Assembly (NCBI GenBank): GCA_050084515.1
Contig: CM114274.1
Span: 37,014,001 to 37,078,000, forward strand
Source of the DNA: Blasia pusilla
Lineage: Eukaryota > Marchantiophyta > Marchantiopsida > Blasiales
Direction: 5' to 3'
DNA length: 64,000 nt
The notes under the pieces are model-generated. The model was not told the origin of the DNA. It searched no databases and saw only the letters and a program-made list of their open reading frames with translations. Positions 10,786 through 24,100 of the stretch are shown piece after piece. The translations under genes were made by a program, and so were the position numbers. Numbering within the stretch: the stretch's first letter is position 1; each line of letters opens with the position of its first letter.

Positions 10786-13700
10786 ATGGGGACTATACCC
10801 CAAGGGAGCCTATCCCGGCAACTGGGGCAATCGCAATCGAGGTCGTGGGAGAAATCTGGTTTACGTCGCAGACGAGTCGTCGCTGAAGGGAGGATTTCGA
10901 ACGAAAGCGTTGTTCTATGCGGACCTCTTGATTACAAATGCATTCGACGTTTAAACAGTGGTCGCGTGCCCTTGCGGTCCGAGAACCGACGAAACTTTCA
11001 TCGTTGCGTCACCCGGTGCACCATCGAGGTAGATAATTTGCAGTTCTAAGAATTCGTACGTATAGCTTGTCACAGAAGTGCAATTCCTCCGGGAGGAGCA
11101 TGTCGGAGGTCGCAAACCAGTGGAAATCCATGATTTAAATGGCTCAATTGCCTTCCGTTGTTCAAGTGTGAAAAGACAACTCATTTCAGCCGGGCAGCTT
11201 AAAACTGACAAAAATTGAGAAGAATCACCTCGCATGTTGTAATTGACTTGTTTGTGAATGAAAATAGAAACACGTTTTCACTAGATGATGGCGCAACAAA
11301 TTGCGTAACTCACGATGGCAGTTGAGTTGCTGTTGTTTCGAACGAAAGGCTGGTTCCATTTCTGGAAATTGCTTACAATCCTTTCTCTACTCCGTTGATT
11401 GGCATGTTGTGAACAGCCTCGCGAACATGAGGGAATTAGGAAAATTGCGCCCTTGCTCGAAAGTAGCTATGTTCCGCAGAATGGCTCGTCGACTGGGTTT
11501 TCGGAGTGGAAAGCTGTGCCGGACATTTGGAGAACTACGGCGGAATTATACGGTGATCAAGTCGCGTTGGTGGATCCCCATCGTGAACCCCCTGTCGAGA
11601 TAACATATAACGAGGTAAAACCGAAGTTCTGTCCAGATTTTTTCTTTCCCTGAATTACATCCGGTGACAAAGTAAGGCTTCGCAAGATTTCATCCCCACT
11701 GAAATTATCACCAGGATGTTCGGCAGTCTGTCTGTCGCACGCTATTTTAAACACCGTATTGTCCCATGAGCGACTCATTAATTTTCACGAAGGCTGCCTC
11801 CTCCCGTGATATGAATCCGGAATTACTCCACTTGGCAGCTGCCTTACTTCCGATCTCAAGCAAGGCACAATTGAGTTGTATGGGGCTTTTTTCACACAAA
11901 TTTTATTCTGGTCCATGTGTGGGGAGAGAGCGAAAGATTGGACCTTTTTTTATGGCATTTTTCTTCGTCTCGTGTCGGAATCAGTTGGAGCAAGCAATAT
12001 TAGACTTCGCGGAGGGGCTTCGAGTTTACGGTATCCGTCCGGATCAGACCGTGGCACTCATCGCAGATAATTCTCATCGATGGTTGATTGCTGATCAAGG
12101 TCAGTTCCTATTCTGTTTGAGCGGAAATTGTATATGTGTGAGCCGTGCTCACCAACATATCCTCACAGTCCGTTCCTTCATTCAAGGACCTTGGCCCTCT
12201 CATACCTTCGTCTTCGAAATTTTCATTGGACGCATCGAGCAATTTTGCAATACGGACTAATCGACACGTACCCTGCGCATTTTTCAGGAATCATGGCAGC
12301 TGGGGCAGCGAATGCGGTTAGGGGTTCCCGATCATCGACTGACGAGCTTTATCACATCATCCGTCACTCTGAAAGGTTGGACTCCTGCTCCTAATAATGC
12401 AGCAGAACGAACTTTCTTTCGTAGGGTCCATTTCGTAGGGCAACCGAGTTACAGGAATACCTTGAAGAAATGGTCACACTTGACTTGCCTGGGGTGCAAA
12501 TGAACTGAACGAAACGGTCGCGCTGCCGACTTCTGTTTCCCTCGAGGAAGAACGAGAATGCCAGAATCGTAAGTGAATGTCATATGTCCTAGGACGGTTA
12601 TCGTCTCTACGAATTTTGAGTACATGTCAAGAATTTCGTTGAAAACCGACCGTCGACACAGAGAATCTGAGGTGACGGCACGAGTCTAAAGCGCAGAGTG
12701 GATATTTCGCAGCGATGGTCATCGTATCAGACGCAACGCAGATAATGCGTTGAGAACAATCAACCTTCTCTTAAAAGGTGGCTAGGGGCAACGATATTTC
12801 CATCTGTGAAAGCTGGGATACGCAACTGCATAGCACGACTCGTCTTAGAACGACGGACATTCTATGAACCAAAAGAACCTCATGGAACTTGTTCAGCATT
12901 TCCAACCAGACGCTAAAACATGTGGATTTTCCTCACCTTCGCAATGAACCTAAACGACGTTGTCCACTTTCGTATTTTCGCTTCGCAGCATATCACTGAC
13001 CGTATCTCAATGTGGGCAGTGTGGCACTTGTAGTTGATTCCCCGGATATCTACGCCAGGTTGGCTCCTCTCCTCCTTCCAAATGTGAGATTGGCTTTTGT
13101 GATTGTCCTATGGAGCTCGAACCCCACGAAGAATTCAGCTCCCACAGGAAATCCAGACGTTCCTACGTACACCTACGATGACGTAATGAAATCTGGCCGC
13201 ACCAGTCGGCAGGCTCTCGCCGCTGCCAATAGTTCCGGTGGGTTTTCGTTTCAAGTGGACTGGATGCTGTGGGGAGTGAACCATTCATGTAATAATGTGG
13301 TAGGTAGACAAAGCTGTCGTCTGTGTCTTCTAATCCTTGGCTTGGGCCTGCAGCTTTCTGTCTGTTGGGAACACGTTAGTTCGTGCAGTTCAAGAGTAGG
13401 CGCCTGACTTTTGGAGTGAATGCGTCGTTTGCAGTCAGCAATCTGCAATATGAGGTTATCCAACCTGAAGATGTGGCCACTATCGTTTACACCAGCGGTA
13501 CTTCGGGAAATCCCAAGGGAGTCATGCTCTCACACGCTAATCTTCTCCATCAGGTCCGAAATCAACGTCGGCATAGACATAGTGGTGACAGAAATAGTAA
13601 TGAGGGTCAGGGAGAAGTCCAAGATGGTAAAGCATTTATGTTCTGGGATTAGTGTAGCGGGTTGGTTCTGCTGCAGATTGTGAGGGTTTTTTTTTTCTGT

Positions 13701-16700
13701 TGTTATTGCGGCTCACTCTACTTCAACGTGGGAGTAATCAATTCTGATGACCATGAATAGGTGAATAGTCTGCCTGTCGTGGTACTACCCAAATCAGGAG
13801 ACAAATTCTTGAGTCTACTCCCTCCTTGGCACATGTACGAGCGTTCTGCTGAATATTTCATACTGTCGCGTGGAGCTGTCCAGATTTACACTTCAGTCAA
13901 ACACTTCAAGGTTTTCCTAACTGCTCGTTCCAATTCCCTGAATAACAACGCCCGAAATTTAAATGTCTACTGAATCGTTTTCTTCTTGGTCACTGAGGAA
14001 GTTTTCGTAATGTCCTTCTCTGTGGCACAGAAAATGATTTTGACGTCATGACATTCGCAGGAAGATCTTGTCAAATATCCATCCGACTTTTTTGTGGCGG
14101 TTCCCCTTGTTTTTGACATCCTTTACAGGTAATGCTAGTGAAGCAACACTTCCTGTCGATTGCCGTGAATGTTTGAAGTTCAGGTTGGTTTTTCCTGCTA
14201 AACTTTGACAGACTAGTTTCTCATCACAGATGAGCTTTTATTGCAGTGGAGTGCAGCAGAAGCTTGCTCAGGGATCTGCTTTCAAAAAATCACTTGCAAT
14301 GGCTCTTATTTCCGTCAGTCTCAAATATATGGATCTGCGAAGAATAAAGGAGGTTAGTACGTCTCTCCACGTGCTCAGTTGGCTCCTCTCAGGCTACTGT
14401 TTGTGGATACAAAAACTATGGTTTTAGGCTTTGTACTTAAAGCCTTGGCAGCCTCTTCCTGGTAAACTTTTCGCTCTGAAAAGTGGAGTTTGTTCAGCCG
14501 TGGTCGCTCTTTCTTTTACAGGGCAAAGATCTTTCATATTCAAGAGGGGAACAGAGTGCAGTTGTTGCAGTTGGGTACTGGCTTGGAGCATCTATTCTCG
14601 CATTGGTTTTGTTACCTCTACATTTGCTGGCTCAAAAGCTTGTGTATGCAAAAGTTTTGGCTGCCATCCAGATCAGAAAGGTGCCTCACTACCCTGTCCT
14701 TTCATTGGGTTTGCTCAGGCTGAAGTTGAAGTTGGAAGAGTGTTTGCTGATTACCTCTGGACTGTGAGCAAGCTGGTGGGAAAATTTTGTGATGTGTGCT
14801 TGGGTCTTTTATTGTTTTACTGTTAGCCTGATGAGAATCCAAGGCTTTTAGACGGTTTTTCGCTGACACGAAGCTCACTGCTGATTCTTCGGAATCTGGA
14901 ACTCATGACTGACCGGGCAGTATTTCCTTACCATATGAGAAATGAAAACCGACTCTTTGGAGACAGTAGGTGGCAAACAAAAGGGAAGGTTAAGAGGAAT
15001 TAGTAAGTTTCTCAGATCTCCTCTCATACCTCAGTGAATCTCACATGCACACACGGAATTGACCCACTCACACCCACACACTGTATTCTATGCAGCTCAT
15101 CTCATTCCTCCCTCAGTGGAATTAGCCTGACCTTCACACAGACCCAAGCAGGCAAGAGTTCGAGATAGCCAAACCTTCTCACCACACTCACACTCTCAGC
15201 AGATACTACAAGAGTGAGGCAAAAGGGTTCTGAACGAAAACTACTGTGCTCTGTTACTGAGATGAGGACCAACGCTCCTCAAGTGTCATAGCCCTCTTGG
15301 GTCATTCCGGTCACCATCAGTTCGTTCGTTCATTTTTATGAAGGCTACGAAAAGTAGGCTTTAACCTCAATTTGGGCTAAGCCGAGCTCTTAGATATCCT
15401 CATTTCCGCCGAACTATCAAGGCTAAAGACCGAACATAAATTGAAGAAAAGTAGTTCGACAAGTCGTGCATACTGAGCTAAATATTCCCAACAATGTTTA
15501 CCGATTACTTGGCTATGGAAAAAAAACTCCTTATTGAGCTAAGACTTGCAGTTGTGCATGATACAAAACGCATTCTGAGTGGTTTATTTTATCAGCCCTT
15601 TGCTGACAATTTGTCTTTTGTGTTGTTTCCAGTCAGCGATAAGTGGAGGCGGAAGTCTGGCTACAAATGTGGACAAGTTCTTTGAGGTGATCTATGTTTC
15701 ATCATATTTTGCTTGATGGAACCAAGATTAAACAACTCTAGAAATGTTGGTGTTTTAAGTACAGCGACAATTCCAGATTTAGAAGCAGACTCGAGTGACG
15801 AAGATCAACCAGGGAAAGATAGATGTCAAACCAGAAGCAGATCATCTCCAATGGCAGAGTGGGCAGTTTTTGGTAATGGTTGAAGCTGTGTTTGCAGGCT
15901 GTTGGTATAAATGTACTCAATGGGTATGGCCTCACAGAGACTTCGCCTGTTGCTGCTGCGAGGCTGCCTCATAACAATGTAGGCCTTCTGACGAAAATCT
16001 AGTGTGCGTTTTGCTTCAACTATTTTCTATATATTTGTACAACTTGTTTGCTCGATCTCTCATTAGTTAATTCGTGCGTACACCGTGAGTCTGCAGTGAT
16101 TTCCAATATGGAGGAATAGGATGCGTTGCACCTAGTTGTTGGCTATGTCGGATCATATCTCCCATTGTCCCTTGCCATTCGATGGGATCTGAGAGAAAAC
16201 AGTCGGAAAGACGGTAGATTTGAGGATGTTCACCTCCTATCAGGTGCTTGTTAACCCGATTGAAAGTATTACTGAGTAAGTGCAGAATGGTTACGCAGAT
16301 TCTTGGCTCCGTAGGCTGGCCGATTCCTAAAACAGAGATTATAATCAGCGATCCGATTACCGGGGCCCTTCAACCACCGGGAGTGAGGGGAATTGTCAAA
16401 ATTCGAGGACCACAAGTAATGAAAGGTTACTTCAAGGTAAGGTAATAGAGATAGCATTGGTAGGAGGTTCATTTATATGGAAAATATCACATTGCAGTAG
16501 TGTATGGACACTACTGCAATGCTCAATTGCTTAAGTGGATGATATTGATCGTACTTCTGTGGCCCAAATCGCATGATTCAGAATCCCTCCGCAACAAAGA
16601 ACGCTATTGATGCAGATGGTTGGTTCGATACCGGCGACCTCGGGTGGATAGCGCCCAAAAAGCAACGGGGTCCGGCCAGAAATTGTGGAGGAGTCTTGGT

Positions 16701-18117
16701 CCTTGATGGACGAGCCAAGGATACGATCGTTTTGAAAACAGGTGAGGTAAAAGAAAAACTACGCTGGTACAGTAGACAGAGATTAGACAAAAGTCTAACG
16801 CCGAAGACTCAATCAATTGAGCAGAAGTATGTGCGAACCGAGGTGGGTACTTGGTGTAGGAAGTTAGAAGATCTTTCTCATGCATTTCTTTGGTGACTAT
16901 GGCGCCAGGTGAAAACGTTGAGCCGACTCAGGTCGAAGAAATAGCTCTTCAAAGCGATCTTGTGCAGCAGATCATTGTCGTCGGTCAGGTTGGCATCTTA
17001 CTTCTCTTCCCTAGCCCAAGCTCCGCTTGAATAGTGTGACCACTGCAAGCTCTGGACATGTTGCAGAAGATGGGTTCTAGCCCAAGGTCTGCTAGGCTAT
17101 TGACATCCCCAAGCTATGGTCATGTTGCAGCAGATGGGTTGTAGCCCAAGCTCTGCTAGACTAGTGACATCTGCAAGCTATGGTCATGTTTCAGCTGATG
17201 AGTTTCTTGCCGTGACCTTCCCTCTTTCATTCTTCGTGAGCACGGCTAGTGACTACGTTGTTCGTGAGGATTGAATAAGCATGGCTACGAAAACTGACTG
17301 CACAGGATCAACGTCGCCTTGGAGCTTTGATTGTACCCAATCGAGAAGACGCCGCAGTGAGGAGTATGACTGAGGATGAGCTGAAAACGGCTATTCGGAA
17401 GGAGCTCATAAAACTGTGAGCTGTGTTTACCTTGTACTTCATTCACATCATCACGCATAAGCTCTCTAGCATTGTAGTCGACTTTCAGAGACGAGGTCTC
17501 GTGATCTCCAGGGGCATATGCTCTGAACCTCTGCAGTCACAGATTTCATGAGATACTAACGGGTCTCGCGAGCGATTAATCTCTCTTTTTTTCACTAGGT
17601 GAGAGGATAACCGACCATGGCAATCATGCCCGCCCGCCCATCAGATTGCCACTATACTAGTTACTGCTCAACAGCTTTATCTCCCATCTCTGGAGAGTCT
17701 TCGCTGAGATCAAGGGACCAGTTTCTGCTTGTGTTGGTTCTCACTTCTCTCCTCTTGGAACGCTTCTTCTTTCACAACTCTGGACAAACACGTGATTCGT
17801 GGAGCACTTCGTTTGTCTGCGCAGTAATGCAGACATGCAATCTCCAATCGGCCCATTCGCCCTCATAGATGAACCATTTACGGTACACACACAACTGCAC
17901 TCAATTGCCACTAACGCTTCTACCACTCTCATTTCAATCCAAACTTCGCTGAAACCCAGTAGGATTCCCAGGATGAACTCACTCTATCATCGTATGACAT
18001 TATGGTATTGTGCAGATAGACAATGGGTTGTTGACTCCGACTATGAAGATACGGAGAGACATCGTCACCTCGCAATATCACGAACAGATCGCTGCCCTCT
18101 TCAACAGTTCGGTTTAA
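10786..18117 (+). CDS. AAE15/AAE16-like: Chloroplast acyl-ACP synthetase / long-chain acyl-activating enzyme, AAE15/AAE16 type (18 exons)
   Basis: ANL-superfamily enzyme that activates a free fatty acid with ATP and, in the Arabidopsis AAE15/16 family, passes it to acyl carrier protein in plastids. Exons: 10786-11028, 11417-11614, 11985-12099, 12288-12375, 13020-13237, 13435-13553, 13761-13910, 14061-14128, 14247-14352, 14522-14680, 15633-15686, 15898-15978, 16299-16436, 16582-16741, 16909-16988, 17306-17415, 17825-17882, 18016-18117. All introns are GT-AG, phases agree and no stop interrupts, giving 748 aa (family about 720). Motifs: [22 protein letters not shown], the ATP loop [50 protein letters not shown] and the PTMKI catalytic-Lys region near the C-terminus. 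Exon 1 is Ser/Arg-rich with few acidic residues, as in a transit peptide; ATG 10786 is the first in that ORF. Least certain: exon 1, the exon 2 acceptor and exon 17, which aligns a few residues short of the family. Confidence 0.92.
17010..17205 (+). repeat. Tandem repeat in intron 15 of the AAE gene
   Basis: Three imperfect units of about 65 bp contain agcccaag, tctgctag, caagctatggtcatgtt and gcagatgggtt. They lie wholly inside the intron between exons 15 and 16. The first unit is more diverged than the other two. Confidence 0.75.
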
Positions 18118-20559
18118 GAGCGTATATATACACACATCTTCTCAAGTATTTCGTACCGTTTTAAGACCCGAAGGGCAGATTGTACACACTCGTATATAGT
18201 CAGTCAGCTTCTTGTATTTCAAGCATGTATTTAATAGATTCTTGAGTGGTCTTTTCAAGTCTACATGCACCAACTTGGACATCAAGAGATCTGAAGCTTA
18301 TTTCAGATCCTTGTCTCTAATCCTTTGGTGGCAAAAGTTACCTTCATCCATAGAGTGGGAAGAAGAGCGGGAGGGTGTGAATATCGCTCAATGTTGGAAC
18401 TTCCCTCTATATGTTGTCTTGGATTGGAATGATGGCCTCCCATTTTGAATATATCATGATCACCTGAAGGTGTAGTTGTTTCTATGAATGATCAATAAAA
18501 CGGAACGATCACAAATGCCAGAGTCATTGTTCTCATGTAGTGGATTTATTCAATGGGAAGGCGAAAAGGAGCTTTGAAGTTTGAAGCGAAGCAAAAAGTT
18601 CTTCATGAAATGTATGTCCTAGGGTTGTACGACAAGGTGCAAATGGTTTTCGAAAATGGTGGAGTATTTCTTCGTTTGGTTCTTGTTGAAATGTGGATAC
18701 TTGTGTATATACGAGCTCTAGTTTCCAATAGTAGATCATTCAGAGATATGCATGTATTAGAACTAGTTAACGTCTCTTCCATATGACTCTCTGAGATATG
18801 TGATTCATCATGACTCGATAGGGTACCAAGGGAGCTACTCGTTTAAATTATTTAACGGGTTGTTTGTAGCTCTCAATCACCAACAACTCTTAATTCTTAA
18901 ATTACCCGTTTAAGAATTAAACGGGTAGTTTGACTCTTTGAGTTTAGCATGGTTTGCAGGTGGGAAGTTGCAAGGTCCAAAACCCATCGACATCGGGACA
19001 TATTGTCAGGGCGAAATGGTAAAATTCAGTTAGGTCAAAATGTAGTTTCACCTCCTACCCGCCTATAAGGATAAGATGAGGCAAGCGTAGCGGATAGAGA
19101 TTATCTTATCTTACCTTACCTTGAGAGCATCTCCAATTCGTTGTGCAAAATGAGGTGGAAGTGTCCCCCACCCCACTACACTACAAGGAAACTAAACTAG
19201 TGCACCGCCCTATGAGAAGGAGGGAGAATTAGGTATTAAACTCGTGTGAGGACACGCGGTAAGATTGGATGGCGAAAAAAAAAAAAAGACTGGGAATGCA
19301 TGCAGGGTTATAAATAGCATAAAAAATCGCTTGCGCTTTGTAAAAAGAGATTGGATACATGGTCGGCTATAGTGTATTAGGGCTTGCTATAGCCCCTCGA
19401 AAGGTGAGAGGGACCCATCTTAAACATGGATTTTTAGTTGAAATTTTGAAAGAGTAAGAAACTATATTAGAATCACAATAGGAGGTGTTGGAGATGTTTT
19501 TAGAAGGCTACTTAGAGAATGTGTTATAGGGATAGATACCTACTTGAGATTGGAAAAAAAAATCAAGATGGACCTAACTAGTTATTTGATTCCCCCAATT
19601 GTTGGAACAAAATGGTTTTTTAGGTCCTTCGATTAAAACTTTTCGCCTCCATCCTTTCAACCTAGAGCATCTTCGCCAAAGGAAACCAAAGGTCATCAAC
19701 GATACGTATGTTCAGGTCGCATATTTTTTATGGAGACCGTCTCTCTTCATTTTGCAAACTCTTTTCACGTTGGGCACTCTCAACGAGTAAAATCTCCCCT
19801 TCAAAACCACTAGGACTATTCAAATTTGATTTGGAATGACACTTGACAGTTTCGAGAGTTAATTGTCATGAGTACAGACGAACCAGTGCCCATGCCCTAC
19901 GCAGGTGAATGAAAGTTGGTTCGAGAAGACAACGGCTCGGGTTTCAAAAGAGGTTAGTGGAGAGAACAACGCCTGTCCATCAGTTATATAGGCCGAAAAA
20001 GACAAGTGTCACTAGGAGGGAAGGCACCAAATATAAGGGCACTCGCCCATAAAAATATAGAGGACAAAAATCTAAAACGTCTTACGGAGACCTTAGCATG
20101 TGAAAAAAGCTCCGGCATTTCACTCATCCTGAAAGGGATGACCGAATAGCAGGGGGCGAGCCGGCTCCTTGAAGATGAGAATCCGTACTGGACCCAATGG
20201 CTAACTTTGGAGCATTGAACCTCCGTTTTGCGGCGCGCTCCCAATTCAACGCTTTCAACAGATTTAAGGAAAAAATTAGAAATACGATTTCCAACTAGAT
20301 ATTCTAACAAACTCAACAAATGAAAAGTTGACGGTTGGTGAACACATTAGGCCATTCCCTTTGGTTAGGTGTTAAACTTTTGGTTATAAATATAGGCCAA
20401 TTCTGGAGCAAGCTGTGGAATGGACACAAAAGAGGTGGATGCTAGAAATTTGACCTGTCATCAGTTATTCATGTACTAATACAAATTACTGTTCATTGCA
20501 AGAATCCCTGGCCCAGATGCCTTCATGCCACTCATCCACTCAATCTACACATACCCTCC
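18118..20559. other. Intergenic region between convergent host genes
   Basis: No gene is recognised. 18118-18530 is presumably the AAE 3' UTR and terminator region. Around 18837-18935 there is a hairpin-capable AT-rich stretch with two oppositely oriented copies of aattcttaaa and several AACGGG motifs. A block near 19735-19850 (cattttgcaaactc...) resembles one at 28470-28590, which suggests a dispersed non-coding repeat. ORFs here are short and have no recognisable domains. Confidence 0.55.
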
Positions 20560-20775
20560 GGCTAACCCATCAGGCAGTTGTTGCAATACCCTACATATCA
20601 AGCCCACCCTGTTACCTAGATCCACTCGATCTACCTACAACCCACCAACCATGCACCTGCTGTTGCTTTGCCCTACATCTCGAGCCCACCTCTTGCTCAA
20701 GGGATCTACCTACAACCCACCAACCATGCACCTGCCGTTGCTCTGCCCTACATCTCAAGCCCACCTCTTGCGTAT
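20560..20775 (+). repeat. Tandem duplication, units of about 75 bp
   Basis: Two near-identical units start at gatctacctacaacccacc (about 20627 and 20703). Each continues through catgcacctg, ttgct, ccctacatctc and agcccacctcttg. A partial diverged third unit precedes them (cctacatatcaagcccaccc, about 20590). ORFs through it are repetitive and probably not coding. Confidence 0.8.
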
Positions 20776-21168
20776 CTGTGATCCAGAGAAAAGGACAAAC
20801 CGCCAATTCAACCAAATTTGGCCATTTACTTTGCAAGCTTACACTCATACATCTTCTAGCCAACTAGAAAAAGGAGTCGCTAAGCCTCATCCTCCAATGC
20901 ACAATCTTCCAAGGACAGATTCCTAATCTGCAAAGACATGCATTCCATGGACTAAGGGACTGAAGTCTGGAGACTGGGAAACTGAAGAGAAGGCATGACC
21001 ATAATTTGGAGACGACTTGTTCAAATTTCATGCATTAAAAGAAACGGGTCCTTTCTTCCAAGTGGCATTGTACAATATGTACTCACATACTTCTTTCTTC
21101 TTTTGGCAGGTCCACAACAGAAGTTGCATTTGTTTACAATCTCCCAAAATAGAGACCCTGGAAAGGAC

Positions 21169-24100
21169 TCAAGGAGTGATGAAGAATTCACCTTGAATGA
21201 TGAGATTTGAGTTCAATATTCCTAGTTCTTTAATGCTAGTATCTGGGCCGACAGCAAAAGACTTTTCTCCTCCTCTTGATTTGTCATCTCCTACTCTGTT
21301 GACAGAAACAGTTCTGCCACCATCCTTAATTTCAAATGACAAAGCTACTGGCTGATGAACAGCCCTTCGACTATTGCTTGATCGCGGATTGTCTGTCAAC
21401 ACCATGACTCCCTCCTGCAAGCCAACTCCAACCTCTGATAGACTCTGTGTTGTACGAAATCTTTGAGGGAGTAGCATGTCCAAAAAGTCTGCAACAAGAG
21501 GACTACCAAGACTGCACAAGACAAATGACACTCAGTCAATGGTCTTTTGGATCTCAGGAACTTATGAGCTTCCTATACCAAAACTGACAAACTCCTCTCC
21601 TTCAAGGAAGCAACCTAACCTTCATGATCACACTACTATGTAACTGAGTTCTCGACAATTTTAAGGTGTACCAGCACAAATCACAGTTCCAAAACACACA
21701 ACAATAATGTAGTGCGAGGAAAATAACAAGCACGCATAGAAAAATATTTGTGATCATACATCCCACCAGGATTACTGCTTGTGGATTCCCATAGTTTCAA
21801 CACAGTATGCATACAAGTGAAAAGAATAGTAAGCAATTGCAACTATTTGTACCTTGCTTTCAAATCTTCCTCCCCGATGGAGATTGATGCTTTCACATAC
21901 ACAGGATCATCAATAACCCTAGAATATTCCAAGTACACACCAACTGTTAGGGAGTAGGCATCAGACCTTCAATTCCTCTCTTTTTTCAAACCTCTACATT
22001 ATCATAATACTGACAGACGAATGAATTGGAAGTGTCTAATTAGGAAACCATTCGTTATATCATTAAGTTGTAAAACAGTATAATCTTCTGCCTCTTTCAA
22101 TAAGAAATTACCCTCATGTAAGGCACCAAAAACAAGAGGTCTAAAATGGCATTATGTTATCATTTTATGGACATCATTAAGCTTACAATAAATACTCTTA
22201 TCCATTTATCATGCTATATTTTGCATTAGCAATCACCTCTTTTTTCCCAGACTGATCTTTATGGAGCCTGCTGATAGATCCACATGTGAAAGCGAAATGC
22301 CCTGTGGAAAAGACAGCCGAATATATGATTGAGTCCACAAAAATCTCTCAACTTGCTTCTCTAGGTGGACAATAAGGGTATCTCTGGAAAAAGTAACGGG
22401 TCTGCTGAGCAGGACAATAGATGGAAACAAACGGGATACTACACCTGTCACCTTCCCTAGCTCATACTTTTCCTACGCAAGACAACTTCTACCAATGATT
22501 CGAATGTCCCCACTTCCTTTCCTCTGAGTGTTACACACAGCGCTCTAAATCCGCACTACTTTTGAGCTGGAACAAACATTTGTGATTGGAATACAATTTT
22601 TTGATGGTTTTATAACATGGTCAGAGCTTCATTTGGAGCTCTTTATCACATTTTCCATGACCTACCACCTTTTTTGAAGAGCAGTGAAGATTATCTAAGA
22701 AAGCTGTTCAGCAGCCCTGAAGAGTAAGTGGTGCAATCTGAAGGTATCTAAAAGTTTCTATATTCTATTCAATTCTATATCTTAAAGTTTCAGTGCAGAG
22801 TCTGCAACCCTGGCACTAAAAAAGACTGAAATAGCCATTCCTTGCACCTTTATGACAGCAACATAACCCTTTCGCACAACTGATGTCATTCGAATAGCAG
22901 AATTGCATGGGAAGCCCTGTGTCCCAATGATCTGAGCAAACTTGAAAATTTCCATTGAAGCAACTATAGGGATTGGTCTACGCCAGGAAGATATTCTCAT
23001 GTGGAAGTCACAATGGGGATGTACTATACACACCACATAAACTTTCAGAGTTGTACAAGAAAATTGTTTAAAGCCAAAAGAAAACCACTCACATTGATGC
23101 TGATTATATCCTAATGTGAGGAAGTTGAAGATGGAATTTGTGACCTCTGGGTTTCATAGGCCCAAGTTAAAGAGACTGGACAAGGAGTGAACTTTGAATC
23201 CACCAAATCTGCAAGGCATTATCTTCCATAGACATAGAGAAGGTACTTTTGGAGTTTCCAATAAATATGATTTCAAAGTAAGCACACCAACTTTTGGAGA
23301 CATACCCAGAACATACCACAATACGTGCATGTAACTCTAGACAACAACACAGACGGTTTTACGCCACTTCCAGATTTGACATTTGACTTCACCCCATGTG
23401 AATGTTTCATTGCATGCCAAGATGTAAACACCGTAACCTTTTACTTTCTCTGAATTGATTGATTACTTCCCAGAAACAAACCACCACAGTACTTTTGCGA
23501 ATTGTAAGGTCAAGTTTGAAACACAAAAGCAGCCACTACCAAAAGGACCTTACCTTATATACAGCTTGCCTTGCTGAGATCTTCACCTTCTGCACCTGAC
23601 CTCTGAATATTTCTTGATTGCTACCCGCAATCTGCACCTCCAGTTCACTGCAGCTCTCAAGCTGTAGTCAAGGCACAGGTACGATGGTTGAGGATCCAAA
23701 ATGCCACGGAATAAACCAGACGACAGGGAAGAAGGCTCCGAGGACTCATCACTGCAAATGGCAGAAAATTACATGATGGTTGAGAATCTAACTGGTGGAA
23801 GGAATCAATCTAGTGATTACATGTCCACATGGACCCGAAAGGACCATGTGACAAGGGCTTACAGAGACGAGACGACAGCAAATAAAACTCCACATATTCG
23901 AAGCTACGTGTACCAAAAAACAGGAAAAGCAAGAAAGTATTGTCACCACCAATTCTCCAATTTGTTGAACCTCACCTGAGAGTTGACATATGTCGACAGC
24001 GCTTTGCCCAGCAATGAGCCGAGAAAGCTCTGGTTTTCGCTCTCAATTTCGTCGACCTCGAATTCTCGTCTTTCGATACGACGCGCGCGAATCAACTCGC

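Noticed and set aside
12128-12503. ORFs inside AAE introns (for example 12312-12503)
   Set aside because: They overlap exon 4 in the wrong frame and are broken by the splice sites of the continuous 18-exon model.
22233-22451. A 72-codon minus-strand ORF in the DUF2993 gene
   Set aside because: Only its last 21 codons belong to an exon; the upstream part is intron read-through, as shown by the acceptor at 22301 and the family alignment.
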